In this document: piece after piece, positions 8,598-16,590 of the stretch
Layout of the letters: every line of letters starts with the position of its first letter
How positions within the stretch are numbered: position 1 is the stretch's first letter
Source of the DNA: Paenibacillus sp. FSL R10-2782
Lineage (GTDB): Bacteria; Bacillota; Bacilli; Paenibacillales; Paenibacillaceae
NCBI RefSeq assembly: GCF_038592985.1
Contig: NZ_CP151951.1
Location: 4,207,001 to 4,271,000, forward strand
DNA: 64,000 nucleotides
Direction: 5' to 3'
Made by a program: the position numbers and the translations under genes
Notes under the pieces: generated by a model
Databases searched by the model: none
What the model was told of the DNA's origin: nothing
The model's input: only the letters and a program-made list of their open reading frames with translations

Positions 8598-10178
8598 TTG
8601 AAAAAGATCACCGTTTTGATGCTCATTTTTTTGTTGTCCGTCACTCTTGTCCCCGTCGGCGCCTTTGCAGGCTCCACTACACCCGAAGCCCCGAAAGCAC
8701 CTGCTGGAAGTTGGGTAGAAGGCCCGCCACCTAATCGCGTTGATCCGGCTAAACCTGCGTTATTGTTTGTACATGGTTTGAACAGTAGCGCTGAGGTCTG
8801 GACTAAAAATGACAATGATATGCTTCAGCTCGCACGTGATGCCGGATATCAGACGGCCACCATTAATCTTTACGATGCAAATGGCACATCACAGGATATG
8901 TGGGACAATGGTAAGCTTCTAGCCGACAAAATTAAGGTCATTAGTAATCACTTTGGCAAAAAGCTCATTATCATCGCCCACAGCAAAGGTGGAGTGGATA
9001 CCCAAACCGCTCTCGTATATAACGGAGCCGCTCCTTATGTACAACGTGTTATCACCCTCAGCAGTCCCCATCATGGCTCACAGCTTGCAGATCTTGCATA
9101 CAGTAGCTGGGCTGGATGGCTGGCAGATATTGTCGGCTCACAAAATCCAGGTACCTCCACTCTACAGACATCTTACATGAAGTATTTCCGATCCAAGACT
9201 GATGCACTCAGCAACGCGACTACCATTCCTTTCTTCACGTTTGCTGGTGATAACTGGTCTGGCGGAAGCGCTTCCTACATACTGGGCGGACTTTATCTTT
9301 CATCCTTTGGCAAAAATGATGGAGTGGTCACAGTCGATAATGCAAAGCTTCCCGGTGGACGTATAGTCAAAGTCGGACCCTGGGATCATGCCAAAGTGCG
9401 TACCGGCTCTTACGTCTTCTCCCTGATCCAACCCTACCTCCAAGCAAACACTCCAGCATTGAATCAGGAAACTGAAGCACTTTCAGCAGCATCTTCCCTG
9501 ACTGCTTCTGCTCTACAATCCACTTATGGCGAGATCGACAATTCATACTTTATCCGCGGCGGAGACTATAACGGAAAAGCCTCCGAAATCCTCACCGTTG
9601 AAAATGGTGTCAAATCCATTGATCTGGACTGGATCAGCGATAAACGTGTAAGTAAACTGGAACTGACCAAGCCTGACGGTACAAGCGAGATCGTTAATCT
9701 GAAAGCAGGTTATGATGACGAAATTTTTGCTGGTGCCTGGCATCATAACGCCGTCATTCAAAATCCAAAACCGGGTATCTATAAACTGAATGCCACGATT
9801 CCTGATACAGGAGCATATCTCCTGATTGCCCGTTATCAGGCCGCTCAAGTTCCTGAGCTGAAATATAATCTGAATGCCGTAGGTCCGAAGCTGAATCTGC
9901 AACCACAGGATTCCCCTAAAAGCGTTACACAAGTCACGTATCAGGTTCAATATTACGGTGATCCACAGCAAGGAATGACTCCCGCGTCCAAAGGTCTGAC
10001 GGTACAACAAAAAACGGTCAACCCCACAGGACAAATCGAGCTGTCCAAAGCGGACAAGCCCGGCATGTATTCCGTAACCTATGAAATCGAGGGAACTACA
10101 AAGGCAGGCTATCCATACCGCCGTACAGCTGTTCAGTCCATTTATATTGACGCTGACGGGAATAAGTATGTTGATTAA
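8598..10178 (+). CDS. secreted lipase/esterase, alpha/beta hydrolase
   Basis: A 526-residue protein with an N-terminal signal peptide (about residues 1-25, ending in AFAG). The oxyanion segment FVHGLNS lies near residue 56 and the nucleophile elbow AHSKGG near residue 132 (Ser in H-S-K-G). A late VGPWDH segment supplies a candidate catalytic His. The C-terminal 220 residues form an extra, probably beta-rich domain without a name I recognise. TTG 8598 is the start because AAAGGAGG lies nine bases before it; earlier in-frame ATGs would mask the signal peptide. TATAAT at 8549-8554 may be the -10 box. Polar lipids or short-chain triglycerides are plausible substrates. Confidence 0.85.
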   Translation: MKKITVLMLIFLLSVTLVPVGAFAGSTTPEAPKAPAGSWVEGPPPNRVDPAKPALLFVHGLNSSAEVWTKNDNDMLQLARDAGYQTATINLYDANGTSQDMWDNGKLLADKIKVISNHFGKKLIIIAHSKGGVDTQTALVYNGAAPYVQRVITLSSPHHGSQLADLAYSSWAGWLADIVGSQNPGTSTLQTSYMKYFRSKTDALSNATTIPFFTFAGDNWSGGSASYILGGLYLSSFGKNDGVVTVDNAKLPGGRIVKVGPWDHAKVRTGSYVFSLIQPYLQANTPALNQETEALSAASSLTASALQSTYGEIDNSYFIRGGDYNGKASEILTVENGVKSIDLDWISDKRVSKLELTKPDGTSEIVNLKAGYDDEIFAGAWHHNAVIQNPKPGIYKLNATIPDTGAYLLIARYQAAQVPELKYNLNAVGPKLNLQPQDSPKSVTQVTYQVQYYGDPQQGMTPASKGLTVQQKTVNPTGQIELSKADKPGMYSVTYEIEGTTKAGYPYRRTAVQSIYIDADGNKYVD

Positions 10179-10210
10179 ACTCCCTACGTAATCATTTATA
10201 TCAAAAAACA

Positions 10211-10250
10211 AAAAGGTGTAGGCCCTCAAAAGCCTACACCTTTTCTTTTC
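10211..10250. terminator. terminator after the lipase gene (bidirectional)
   Basis: Perfect 13-bp arms AAAAGGTGTAGGC (10211-10223) and GCCTACACCTTTT (10232-10244), followed by further T residues. The complementary strand also ends in T, so it can serve the convergent rsoA gene. Confidence 0.9.
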
Positions 10251-10283
10251 TGTATCATAATAATGGCGTCCGGTTTAATCACT

Positions 10284-10502
10284 TCAAATATCGTCACGCT
10301 TCAAGTCTTCTATAAAATCAGTCACAATACTTTGGACGGCATCTTCCCGGGACATTCGGATATACCGACTGGTTTTCTGAATATCCTCCTCGAACAGATG
10401 AAGTATACTGCTCATAGCTTCCTGATCTCCGCCTCGTGCTAATTTGAGCAGTTTGATGAACTCAGCATCTGAGATAATTGATTCAGCATTTTCTTTTTCC
10501 AT
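10284..10502 (-). CDS. rsoA: RsoA-like sigma co-factor (region 2-like half)
   Basis: A 72-residue protein with the pattern FIKLLKLARGGDQEAMSSIL and LFEEDI near its N-terminus, typical of the small helix-turn-helix proteins that include B. subtilis RsoA (YvrHa). RsoA supplies sigma-region-2-like functions to the separately encoded region-4-like subunit SigO. The ATG at 10502 follows GGCGGTG and lies inside the sigO reading frame (64-bp overlap), so the two halves are translationally coupled. This matches the B. subtilis arrangement of yvrI followed by yvrHa. Confidence 0.8.
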   Translation of the reverse strand: MEKENAESIISDAEFIKLLKLARGGDQEAMSSILHLFEEDIQKTSRYIRMSREDAVQSIVTDFIEDLKRDDI

Positions 10503-10801
10503 TTATTCACCGCCTGTTGGGATAGCTTCAGCTCTCTTGCAATCTGTGCTTCGGTTTTGTCTAGTATGTAAAGGTCAAAGATGATGGCTTTTCCGATCTC
10601 AGATGGTAGAGAGTTAATGAGCTGTAGGGTATACATTTTAGAGTTTGCAGAGTCTGTAAAAGATGGAGTAGCGACGGCTTCGTTTTTTTCCATGACAAAT
10701 TCATGATTGGTTTGTACCCGGGCACGATACTGGATTCTCCATGCAATGCGATATAGCTTCTTACGATATTGCTCAACCAATGTTAGCTGAGACTGATTCA
10801 T
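10439..10801 (-). CDS. sigO: SigO-like sigma factor subunit (region 4-like half)
   Basis: A 120-residue protein whose C-terminal half carries a sigma region 4 helix-turn-helix: a LPSEIGKAIIFDLYILDKT segment, then AQIARELKLSQQAVNKWKKK (about residues 85-104). There is no room for region 2, which fits YvrI/SigO of B. subtilis, a partner of RsoA. Start ATG 10801 follows AAAGGGTGG. In B. subtilis this pair drives its own operon, yvrJ and oxdC under acid stress and is held by the anti-sigma RsiO. No RsiO-like or oxalate decarboxylase gene is visible in this window. Confidence 0.82.
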   Translation of the reverse strand: MNQSQLTLVEQYRKKLYRIAWRIQYRARVQTNHEFVMEKNEAVATPSFTDSANSKMYTLQLINSLPSEIGKAIIFDLYILDKTEAQIARELKLSQQAVNKWKKKMLNQLSQMLSSSNCSN

Positions 10802-10854
10802 CTTAAACCACCCTTTCTCTTTGGATTTGGCTTTTCTAAATCCTCATATTATAG

Positions 10855-10881
10855 GGTAATTTGAGAACACATTTTACAACC
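10855..10881 (-). promoter_or_regulatory. candidate SigO/RsoA promoter for sigO-rsoA
   Basis: On the minus strand GGTTGTA (10881-10875), a 15-nt spacer and TTACC (10859-10855). The same two blocks with the same spacing occur on the plus strand before yvrJ. The spacers are unrelated, which points to a -35/-10 pair read by a dedicated sigma factor, probably autoregulation. Confidence 0.6.
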
Positions 10882-10925
10882 AAATCAGAACATTTGTTCT
10901 TATTTATTATACTATTTTTTGAGTC

Positions 10926-10952
10926 GGTTGTATACGATTCTTTTGATTTACC
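10926..10952 (+). promoter_or_regulatory. candidate SigO/RsoA promoter for yvrJ
   Basis: GGTTGTA (10926-10932), 15 nt, TTACC (10948-10952), about 35 nt before the yvrJ start. It is the mate of the motif before sigO on the other strand. Confidence 0.6.
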
Positions 10953-10986
10953 TTCCTTTATATACGGCTAAAAAGGAGGGAAACCA

Positions 10987-11190
10987 TTGCAGATGGATGA
11001 TGCTCTTTCTATCATAACCAACGTAGGCTTTCCGGCAGGTCTTTGCTTTATTTTGTTGCGACACATCCTGCACACCATGGAAGAAAAACTGGATAAGCTA
11101 GATCTCTCGCTCCATGAGCTGATTGAGGTCATTAAGGAATTAAACGATGGGAACCGTCATTCTTCCAAAGGCAGTAAGCTTGATGAATAA
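10987..11190 (+). CDS. yvrJ: YvrJ-family small membrane protein
   Basis: A 67-residue protein with the family signature NVGFPAGLCFILLRHI (a single membrane segment near residues 13-28), followed by a charged amphipathic helix with EEKLDKLDLSL. Start TTG 10987 lies seven bases after AAGGAGG; ATG 10993 is an alternative start. In B. subtilis yvrJ is a SigO-dependent gene divergent from yvrI, the same arrangement as here. The molecular role is unknown. The charged tail after a single membrane span resembles small holin-like or regulatory membrane peptides. Confidence 0.8.
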   Translation: MQMDDALSIITNVGFPAGLCFILLRHILHTMEEKLDKLDLSLHELIEVIKELNDGNRHSSKGSKLDE

Positions 11191-11195
11191 TGAAC

Positions 11196-11247
11196 ACAAA
11201 GAAGCTCCAACCGACGATCCTCGCCGATGGAGCCTCTTTGTTCGTTT
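11196..11247 (+). terminator. terminator after yvrJ
   Basis: Arms ACAAAGAAGCTCCA (11196-11209) and TGGAGCCTCTTTGT (11228-11241), followed by a TCGTTTT tract. Confidence 0.8.
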
Positions 11248-11307
11248 TATACCGAAAAATTTGCTTGATTGCGGATCTGCTCATACTCCAAGCTCGTGTT
11301 CAGATGA

Positions 11308-12249
11308 TCATTTTCCAGCTTGAGCCTGGTCATGTCCAGCCTGTTCAATACGCTTCACGTCAGATACGGACAGACCATACGCCCAATTGCTTTGCGGAGG
11401 CACGACCCATACGGTATCCGGGTCACCGTCCACCGTCCAGCCCTGATACACCTGCTGCGGCTCATCCTGTTTGCCCAGCGATACGCTCAGCGTAAAGCGG
11501 TGAACAGGATGGTTCAGCTCGGAGGCTTTACGCAAGGATTGGCTGCTGGCCAGATTTTTGATTTGCTGCGATAAGGAGGTCGCCGTATCACTGGTTACCG
11601 ACTTTCCATTCAGCGTCCAAGCTGTGGAAGAGCTTTCCCCGGTTCCCCCGTCACCGGATGACTTAAGCATCCAAGACGCGGACTGGCCTTCCCACTCCAG
11701 TCCGCTCAGCTTGTCATCATCCCAGTCAAACGGCGTCGTATCCGTAAAATCGGCTGCACCCAGTAACAACCCGGAAAGGGTATCCACAGGTACGGAGGCT
11801 ACCTCTTTTTTATCTGACAGCACATAAGCAGCATCTCCGGAAGGCAATGTTTCGCCAAAAGCAAAGGTATGCTCGCTTCCATCCTTGGTCTTGATCTGAA
11901 TTTGGTTGCCGGTGGCGCTGATTCCGTATTTGGCTACATCTTTTGGAGAGGTTTCCACCACCTCACCAAGCTTCACATTTTGAATAGCAGCTAACCAATT
12001 GTCTATCGTATAACCGTTTAACGGATAAGACTGCGGCTTGCTCATGCTCCATTTGCCATCACGTTGTGTAAGTTCGACCGTCTTGCCTTCCTTCCCTGTT
12101 ATAGCAAAAGACGAAATATTCCCCTGCGTAAGCTGAACCAGTTGGCGAGCTGCAGGAGCTTGTTCACGAAAAAAGTTTTGGCTCTTGGCATAGACTATAC
12201 CCGCTCCCAATACAACTAACAGCAGCACGGTGGGTATCCATTTTCTCAT
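11308..12249 (-). CDS. DUF4340-type protein of a GldA/F/G-like ABC system
   Basis: A 313-residue protein with one N-terminal membrane segment (about residues 5-22), then an extracytoplasmic part made of repeated beta-rich segments such as IDNWLAAIQNVKLGEVV, typical of DUF4340. I use ATG 12249, which overlaps the preceding gene's stop in ATGA. A GTG-containing extension to 12270 has no ribosome site. DUF4340 proteins regularly follow GldG-like genes in ABC-2 type systems. The substrate is unknown; export or membrane assembly is inferred from the operon. Confidence 0.75.
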   Translation of the reverse strand: MRKWIPTVLLLVVLGAGIVYAKSQNFFREQAPAARQLVQLTQGNISSFAITGKEGKTVELTQRDGKWSMSKPQSYPLNGYTIDNWLAAIQNVKLGEVVETSPKDVAKYGISATGNQIQIKTKDGSEHTFAFGETLPSGDAAYVLSDKKEVASVPVDTLSGLLLGAADFTDTTPFDWDDDKLSGLEWEGQSASWMLKSSGDGGTGESSSTAWTLNGKSVTSDTATSLSQQIKNLASSQSLRKASELNHPVHRFTLSVSLGKQDEPQQVYQGWTVDGDPDTVWVVPPQSNWAYGLSVSDVKRIEQAGHDQAQAGK

Positions 12250-13637
12250 GCTCTTCTTCGCCTCCACCATAATAAGATTCCGGCTGCCGCAAACAACAAT
12301 GGCAATCCGATCACGGATAGGGTCATTATCGTCTTCGCTTGCGCAGGAGTCAAATAAACCACCTTATAATCCTGCTCCTGACGAGGACGAATGGTAAGCC
12401 CGTCAGATTGTTCCTGTACATAATTCAGACTGTTCAGCACAAAATCCCGATTGCCTCCCGTGCTGATCTCGGTGTCGCTCATAAGGGCTGACGTTCCGAG
12501 AATAATGGCTTTGGGTTTGCCATCCTTGCCATTTACCGCGTAACCCAGATCAAGCGGCCCCTGCGGGTCCTTGTCATCCTTCTGTGTTTCGTTGTTTAGC
12601 AGCCCCTGAATATTCGTTTCCCCATAGCTGGCAGCAGAAGATTTGAGCAAGGCCGTAGTCTTCCAATTCTTCTGCTCCCCTGCTTGCAAAGCAATAGACA
12701 GCGAAAGCACCGGGTACAGATTGGAGGCCGCCAGCTTATCGGTAATTGCATGACTGCCAAAGGTAGGCACTGTAAACAGAGGTCCAAGCGTATTCGTCTG
12801 CTCCTGATCCACCACGATCGCATGTGTATCCTTCACACCGTAATCCGCCGCCAGTGCGTCAAGGTTTTTCCAGTCCGATTGCATGTTCGGATGAAAGCCC
12901 AACGCCAGAAAAAGCTTTCCACCACCCTCCAAATAGGTGCGAATGCTTTTCAGCTCCGTCGCGCTGATATCTCGTTGTGGCCCCACAATAGCCAGCACCG
13001 ATGCATCTTTAGGCACACTCCCCGCCTGATTGAGCTGCACTTCTTCTGTTTTTACATTATCCTGCGCCAGTGAGCTGCTCAATCCGGTCATTTGGGACAA
13101 AGGGATTTCCTCATGTCCGGTCAGGAAAACGACTTTTCCCTGACGGGTAGATGATAGTCCTAGCAGTCCGCTGGTCAGCTTTTCTTCCCCGCTAAACTGG
13201 TACGCTCCCTCGCTACTTCCCTGTGCCTGCGTAAACAGACTACCTATATCAATAACACGTTTCTTCTCACCCTGAACCAGCACGATGGATGCTTCGGTGA
13301 CACCGTATTCCTTGGCCAGCAGCGGCTCCTGATTCAGATCATATTGCTCGACCTTGAGCTTGCTGTTACGCTTGGCGTATTCACTCAGCATATCCGTAAC
13401 GTCCCGGTTCAGCTTTTGATTTTGCGAAGTCGATACGGTAAAAGCAATCAGCCGTATGTCTTCCTTCACTCCCTGAATGGCCGTCAATGTCTGATCAGAC
13501 AACGTATACTGCTTGCCTGCCGTCAAATCCACCTGAAAGCCTCCCAGCGAACGCAGAAACAGCGTCAGCAAAATAAAAATACCTGCAGCAGCAACCGACA
13601 ATACCACACTGTTGGTATGACCCAGCCATTTTTTCAT
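12246..13637 (-). CDS. GldG-like auxiliary subunit of ABC transporter
   Basis: A 463-residue protein with an N-terminal membrane segment (about 12-30), a large extracytoplasmic domain of the ABC-transporter auxiliary type (LTAGKQYTLSDQT near residue 40, the LTGHEE segment near residue 175) and a C-terminal membrane segment followed by RRRR. This is the architecture of GldG and related Firmicute proteins. Start ATG 13637 lies eight bases after GGAGG, just past the permease stop. It probably forms one complex with the permease and ATPase. Gliding is not implied; the family is broad. Confidence 0.8.
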   Translation of the reverse strand: MKKWLGHTNSVVLSVAAAGIFILLTLFLRSLGGFQVDLTAGKQYTLSDQTLTAIQGVKEDIRLIAFTVSTSQNQKLNRDVTDMLSEYAKRNSKLKVEQYDLNQEPLLAKEYGVTEASIVLVQGEKKRVIDIGSLFTQAQGSSEGAYQFSGEEKLTSGLLGLSSTRQGKVVFLTGHEEIPLSQMTGLSSSLAQDNVKTEEVQLNQAGSVPKDASVLAIVGPQRDISATELKSIRTYLEGGGKLFLALGFHPNMQSDWKNLDALAADYGVKDTHAIVVDQEQTNTLGPLFTVPTFGSHAITDKLAASNLYPVLSLSIALQAGEQKNWKTTALLKSSAASYGETNIQGLLNNETQKDDKDPQGPLDLGYAVNGKDGKPKAIILGTSALMSDTEISTGGNRDFVLNSLNYVQEQSDGLTIRPRQEQDYKVVYLTPAQAKTIMTLSVIGLPLLFAAAGILLWWRRRRA

Positions 13638-13642
13638 GTTCA

Positions 13643-14365
13643 TCACCTCCACCGTTTCCGTTCGACCACCTGGATGCTGAATAGCAAAAAGAGCACCGCC
13701 ACTGTCACGTAATACAGCACATCGGCTCCGTTCAGCAATCCTTTGGTGAAGCTGTCAAACCGTGCGGTTAGTGAAAAAGGCTCCAGCCATTGCTGCAAGT
13801 CCGCAGATGCGCCTGTTTGTCCACCAAACGAATCCAGCATCCAAAACACGAGCAAAATAATAAAGCTGACGACCGCCGACATCATCTGATGCTGCGAAAG
13901 CGTCGAAGCGAACAGACCAATGGCCATCATGGCTGCACCCAGCATAAACAGACCGATCACAGACGTAAATACCAGTGTCCAGTCCAGCGATCCGTAAAAG
14001 GACATCACGACCGGGTACGCCAGACTGCACAGCACCAAAATCAGCAGCATGCCCAGCGACGCCAAAAATTTACCCACAATCATTTCTGTCACACTCACTG
14101 GCGAGGTAAGTAACAGCTCATCCGTACCCTGTCTGAATTCCTCCGCTACCAGCCTCATCGTGAGCAGTGGGACAACGAACAACAGCATGGACAGCGTGTC
14201 ACCGAGTACCAGCCGATAGTCCAAGATGCTTGGCTGATACATGACAAAATTCGTGTAAAAGAGCAGCCCCGTCAGCAGCATGTACACCGCAAGCGCAAAA
14301 TACGTTGTCGGCGTCCATAAATAGGCTTGAAGCTCCTTTTGACAGACCGCGAACAAGCGCCTCAT
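13643..14365 (-). CDS. ABC-2 type permease, GldF-like
   Basis: A 240-residue integral membrane protein with six predicted hydrophobic segments. It starts with MRRLFAVCQKELQAY, the usual cytoplasmic entry of GldF/NosY-type permeases, and contains the conserved EEFRQGTDELLLTSPVS coupling segment. The start overlaps the ATPase stop (ATGA) and follows GGAGGTG. It forms the membrane channel driven by the ATPase encoded upstream. Confidence 0.88.
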   Translation of the reverse strand: MRRLFAVCQKELQAYLWTPTTYFALAVYMLLTGLLFYTNFVMYQPSILDYRLVLGDTLSMLLFVVPLLTMRLVAEEFRQGTDELLLTSPVSVTEMIVGKFLASLGMLLILVLCSLAYPVVMSFYGSLDWTLVFTSVIGLFMLGAAMMAIGLFASTLSQHQMMSAVVSFIILLVFWMLDSFGGQTGASADLQQWLEPFSLTARFDSFTKGLLNGADVLYYVTVAVLFLLFSIQVVERKRWR

Positions 14366-15402
14366 GATCGTTCACCTCCTGTACTCTTGTCTTGCCCGGC
14401 CTCATCCGTTTTCGACTCGCGAGTCGTTAACTGCTGGAATATATTTTCCAAGCTGAGGCTTTCTTTTTTCAACTCTATAATCGGAAGCTTCGCACCAGAC
14501 AGCACATAAAAAAGCTCCTCACGGAAATCCTCATCGGAAGCGCCTGTGAGTAACAGCCCGGTCAACTCTTGCTCATTTGCAATTAGCTTTGTGTCAGCTT
14601 GAGACAAGCCAGATGTTAAAAGCTCCACCTCAACTTTCCCCCAAGCGCGAAGAACGTTCAGCACCTGCTCACGGCTGCCTTTGACCTCCACTTTTACCTT
14701 AAATCCGTCTTCTATCGATCCGCCTAGCGCATCAGGCCGTCCATCCAGCACCAATTCACCCTCATGAATGATAAGAACCCGATTGCACAAGGCGTCCACC
14801 TCGGGCAAAATATGCGTGCTGAGCAGCACCGTATGATTCTCTCCAATCTCCTGAATGAGCTGGCGAATCTCCAAAATCTGATTCGGGTCCAAACCTGATG
14901 TCGGCTCATCCAGCACCAGCAAATCCGGGTTATGAATAATCGCCCCCGCCAGTCCCAAACGCTGCTTGTACCCTTTGGACAGACTGCGTACCAGTTGTCT
15001 TTCACGCCCGTTTAACCCAAGCCGGGAAATCATTTCGGAAATGCGCAGCTTGTGCTCTCTCGCAGGCACATCTCGAATGCTCGCCACAAACTTTAAATAG
15101 GATCGAACGGACATATCTCCATACAGAGGGGGCGTTTCCGGCAAATAACCGATTTTGGAACGAGCCTGTCTGCCCTGCTCCTGAATCGGTATGCCATCAA
15201 TCGTAATCACTCCCTCATTCGGTTGGAGATACCCTGTAATCATGCGCATCGTTGTCGTTTTGCCTGCACCGTTAGGCCCCAGAAATCCAACAATCTCACC
15301 ACGCTGCATTTCAAAATCCAGCTTATGTACGCCCCTGTTGCCCTCATACCACTTGCTGACCTGCTGCACCTTGAGCACACGCTTCACCCTTTCTTTTATC
15401 AT
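14362..15402 (-). CDS. ABC transporter ATPase, GldA/CcmA-like
   Basis: A 346-residue ATPase with Walker A GPNGAGKTT near residue 45, the signature LSKGYKQR near residue 141, Walker B LLVLDEP near residue 163 and the switch His in LLSTH. A C-terminal extension of about 120 residues resembles the regulatory tail of GldA-type ATPases. It is the first gene of the four-gene operon. GAGGG precedes ATG 15402, although a later GTG could also serve. ATP hydrolysis powers the GldF/G-like complex. Confidence 0.92.
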   Translation of the reverse strand: MIKERVKRVLKVQQVSKWYEGNRGVHKLDFEMQRGEIVGFLGPNGAGKTTTMRMITGYLQPNEGVITIDGIPIQEQGRQARSKIGYLPETPPLYGDMSVRSYLKFVASIRDVPAREHKLRISEMISRLGLNGRERQLVRSLSKGYKQRLGLAGAIIHNPDLLVLDEPTSGLDPNQILEIRQLIQEIGENHTVLLSTHILPEVDALCNRVLIIHEGELVLDGRPDALGGSIEDGFKVKVEVKGSREQVLNVLRAWGKVEVELLTSGLSQADTKLIANEQELTGLLLTGASDEDFREELFYVLSGAKLPIIELKKESLSLENIFQQLTTRESKTDEAGQDKSTGGERS

Positions 15403-15553
15403 AGCTCTCCCTCAACACTTTAAACTCTAATGTTAATCCCACACATATAGCTCCAGCTTAAAGTCACTTAAATATAAGCTTAAAATAATGTGTCCAAAAT
15501 GTGAATAGAAGAATGTACAGGAGCATTTCTGCATTATTTGAAAGCTGGTAAGT

Positions 15554-16425
15554 GCTAACCGTTACGATGCCATCGTCGTCTCGCCGGATTACCCGATGCT
15601 TCCCAGGCTAAGAACGTTGGGCTATCAGGGTATGCTAATCTATGAATCACAGGGCTTCGGTTCGCAGGTGGAAGTTGCGTAGTAAGCGAAGCCACACCCT
15701 TTCTACAAAGATACGCCAATGCAGTGCTGCTACCAGATACGGCTCATCTAATGGATTTATTCTCCAGTATGTGTCCCTGGCTTGAACGTTATGTATTTCC
15801 AAATGTGCTGGATACCCGCGTATTTAATTATGTTAATAACACTCCCCCCGATCATCCCGGTTATTGCTTGAGTTGGACGGCTGGAGCCGAACAAAAACTG
15901 GAGGCATTTTATCGATATCTCTTACTGGATGCTGCAAAACCGTCCGGATCTTCGCATCTGGATGTTCTATGATAATACCCTTTCGCAGCCAGAGGATAAG
16001 ATACAATTCGAGAGCATGGTTACACAGCTTGGCTTGTCCTCCATTGTAGAACGTTTCAACAACGTGCCCCATGCTAAAATGCCTCTGTATTACTCCGTGA
16101 TTGGCGATTCGGGAGGGTGTCTGTTGTCCACTTCACTGGTAGAGGGATTTGGATACGCCGTAGCTGAGGCCATGGCTTGCCGCTGTCCCGTGCTCAGCTC
16201 TGATTCTGACGGGGTGCGAGCCTTCATCGATCACAACGTAACAGGTAAATTTTATACGCAAGGAGATATCTGCAGGCGGTATTGGAGGGACTGGATCTGA
16301 TGAACAACGTGCCACAACGCGAATCCATTCGCCAGAAGGGGCTGACAAGGATCGTCGACCTGTTAGCACCGGATAAATATGTGCAATCCTTCCGGCAAAT
16401 GATGAATGCGCTGGGCGTGAGGTAA
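15554..16425 (+). pseudogene. decayed glycosyltransferase
   Basis: Translation in shifting frames gives a glycosyltransferase clearly related to the intact one encoded at 34306-35370. Shared blocks include IGDSGG, a LEAM/AEAM-CRCPVLSS segment and TGK near the C-terminus. Damage includes TAG TAA at about 15680, a TGA replacing the Trp codon of an IAW motif near 15870, a shift between 15870 and 15930, and a shift near 16270. There is no start codon or ribosome site, and the first 90 codons are missing. The last recognisable frame ends at TAA 16425. It is an old, inactive copy. Confidence 0.85.
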
Positions 16426-16515
16426 TTTATTATTTTAATGAAGAATTACTCCAACAGCTTAAAGTAGGGCAGGTCTCCAAGACGATACAGAAACCATTAT
16501 CCCCCAAAAATAATA

Positions 16516-16554
16516 GCTGACGACATCCCTTTTTACACACGGGCCATCGTCAGC
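16516..16554 (-). terminator. terminator of the bglP-type PTS gene
   Basis: Arms GCTGACGA (16516-16523) and TCGTCAGC (16547-16554) with partial inner pairing. On the minus strand it is followed by a T-rich TATTATTTTT run. Confidence 0.75.
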
Positions 16555-16590
16555 ATTATGACTTTCTTTTTTATCACTACTGTTCGGAAT

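Noticed and set aside
11190..11495. Small gene directly after yvrJ
   Set aside because: It begins inside the yvrJ terminator hairpin and continues antisense through the DUF4340 gene. It shows no RsiO-like membrane pattern, so it was not accepted as the missing anti-sigma.
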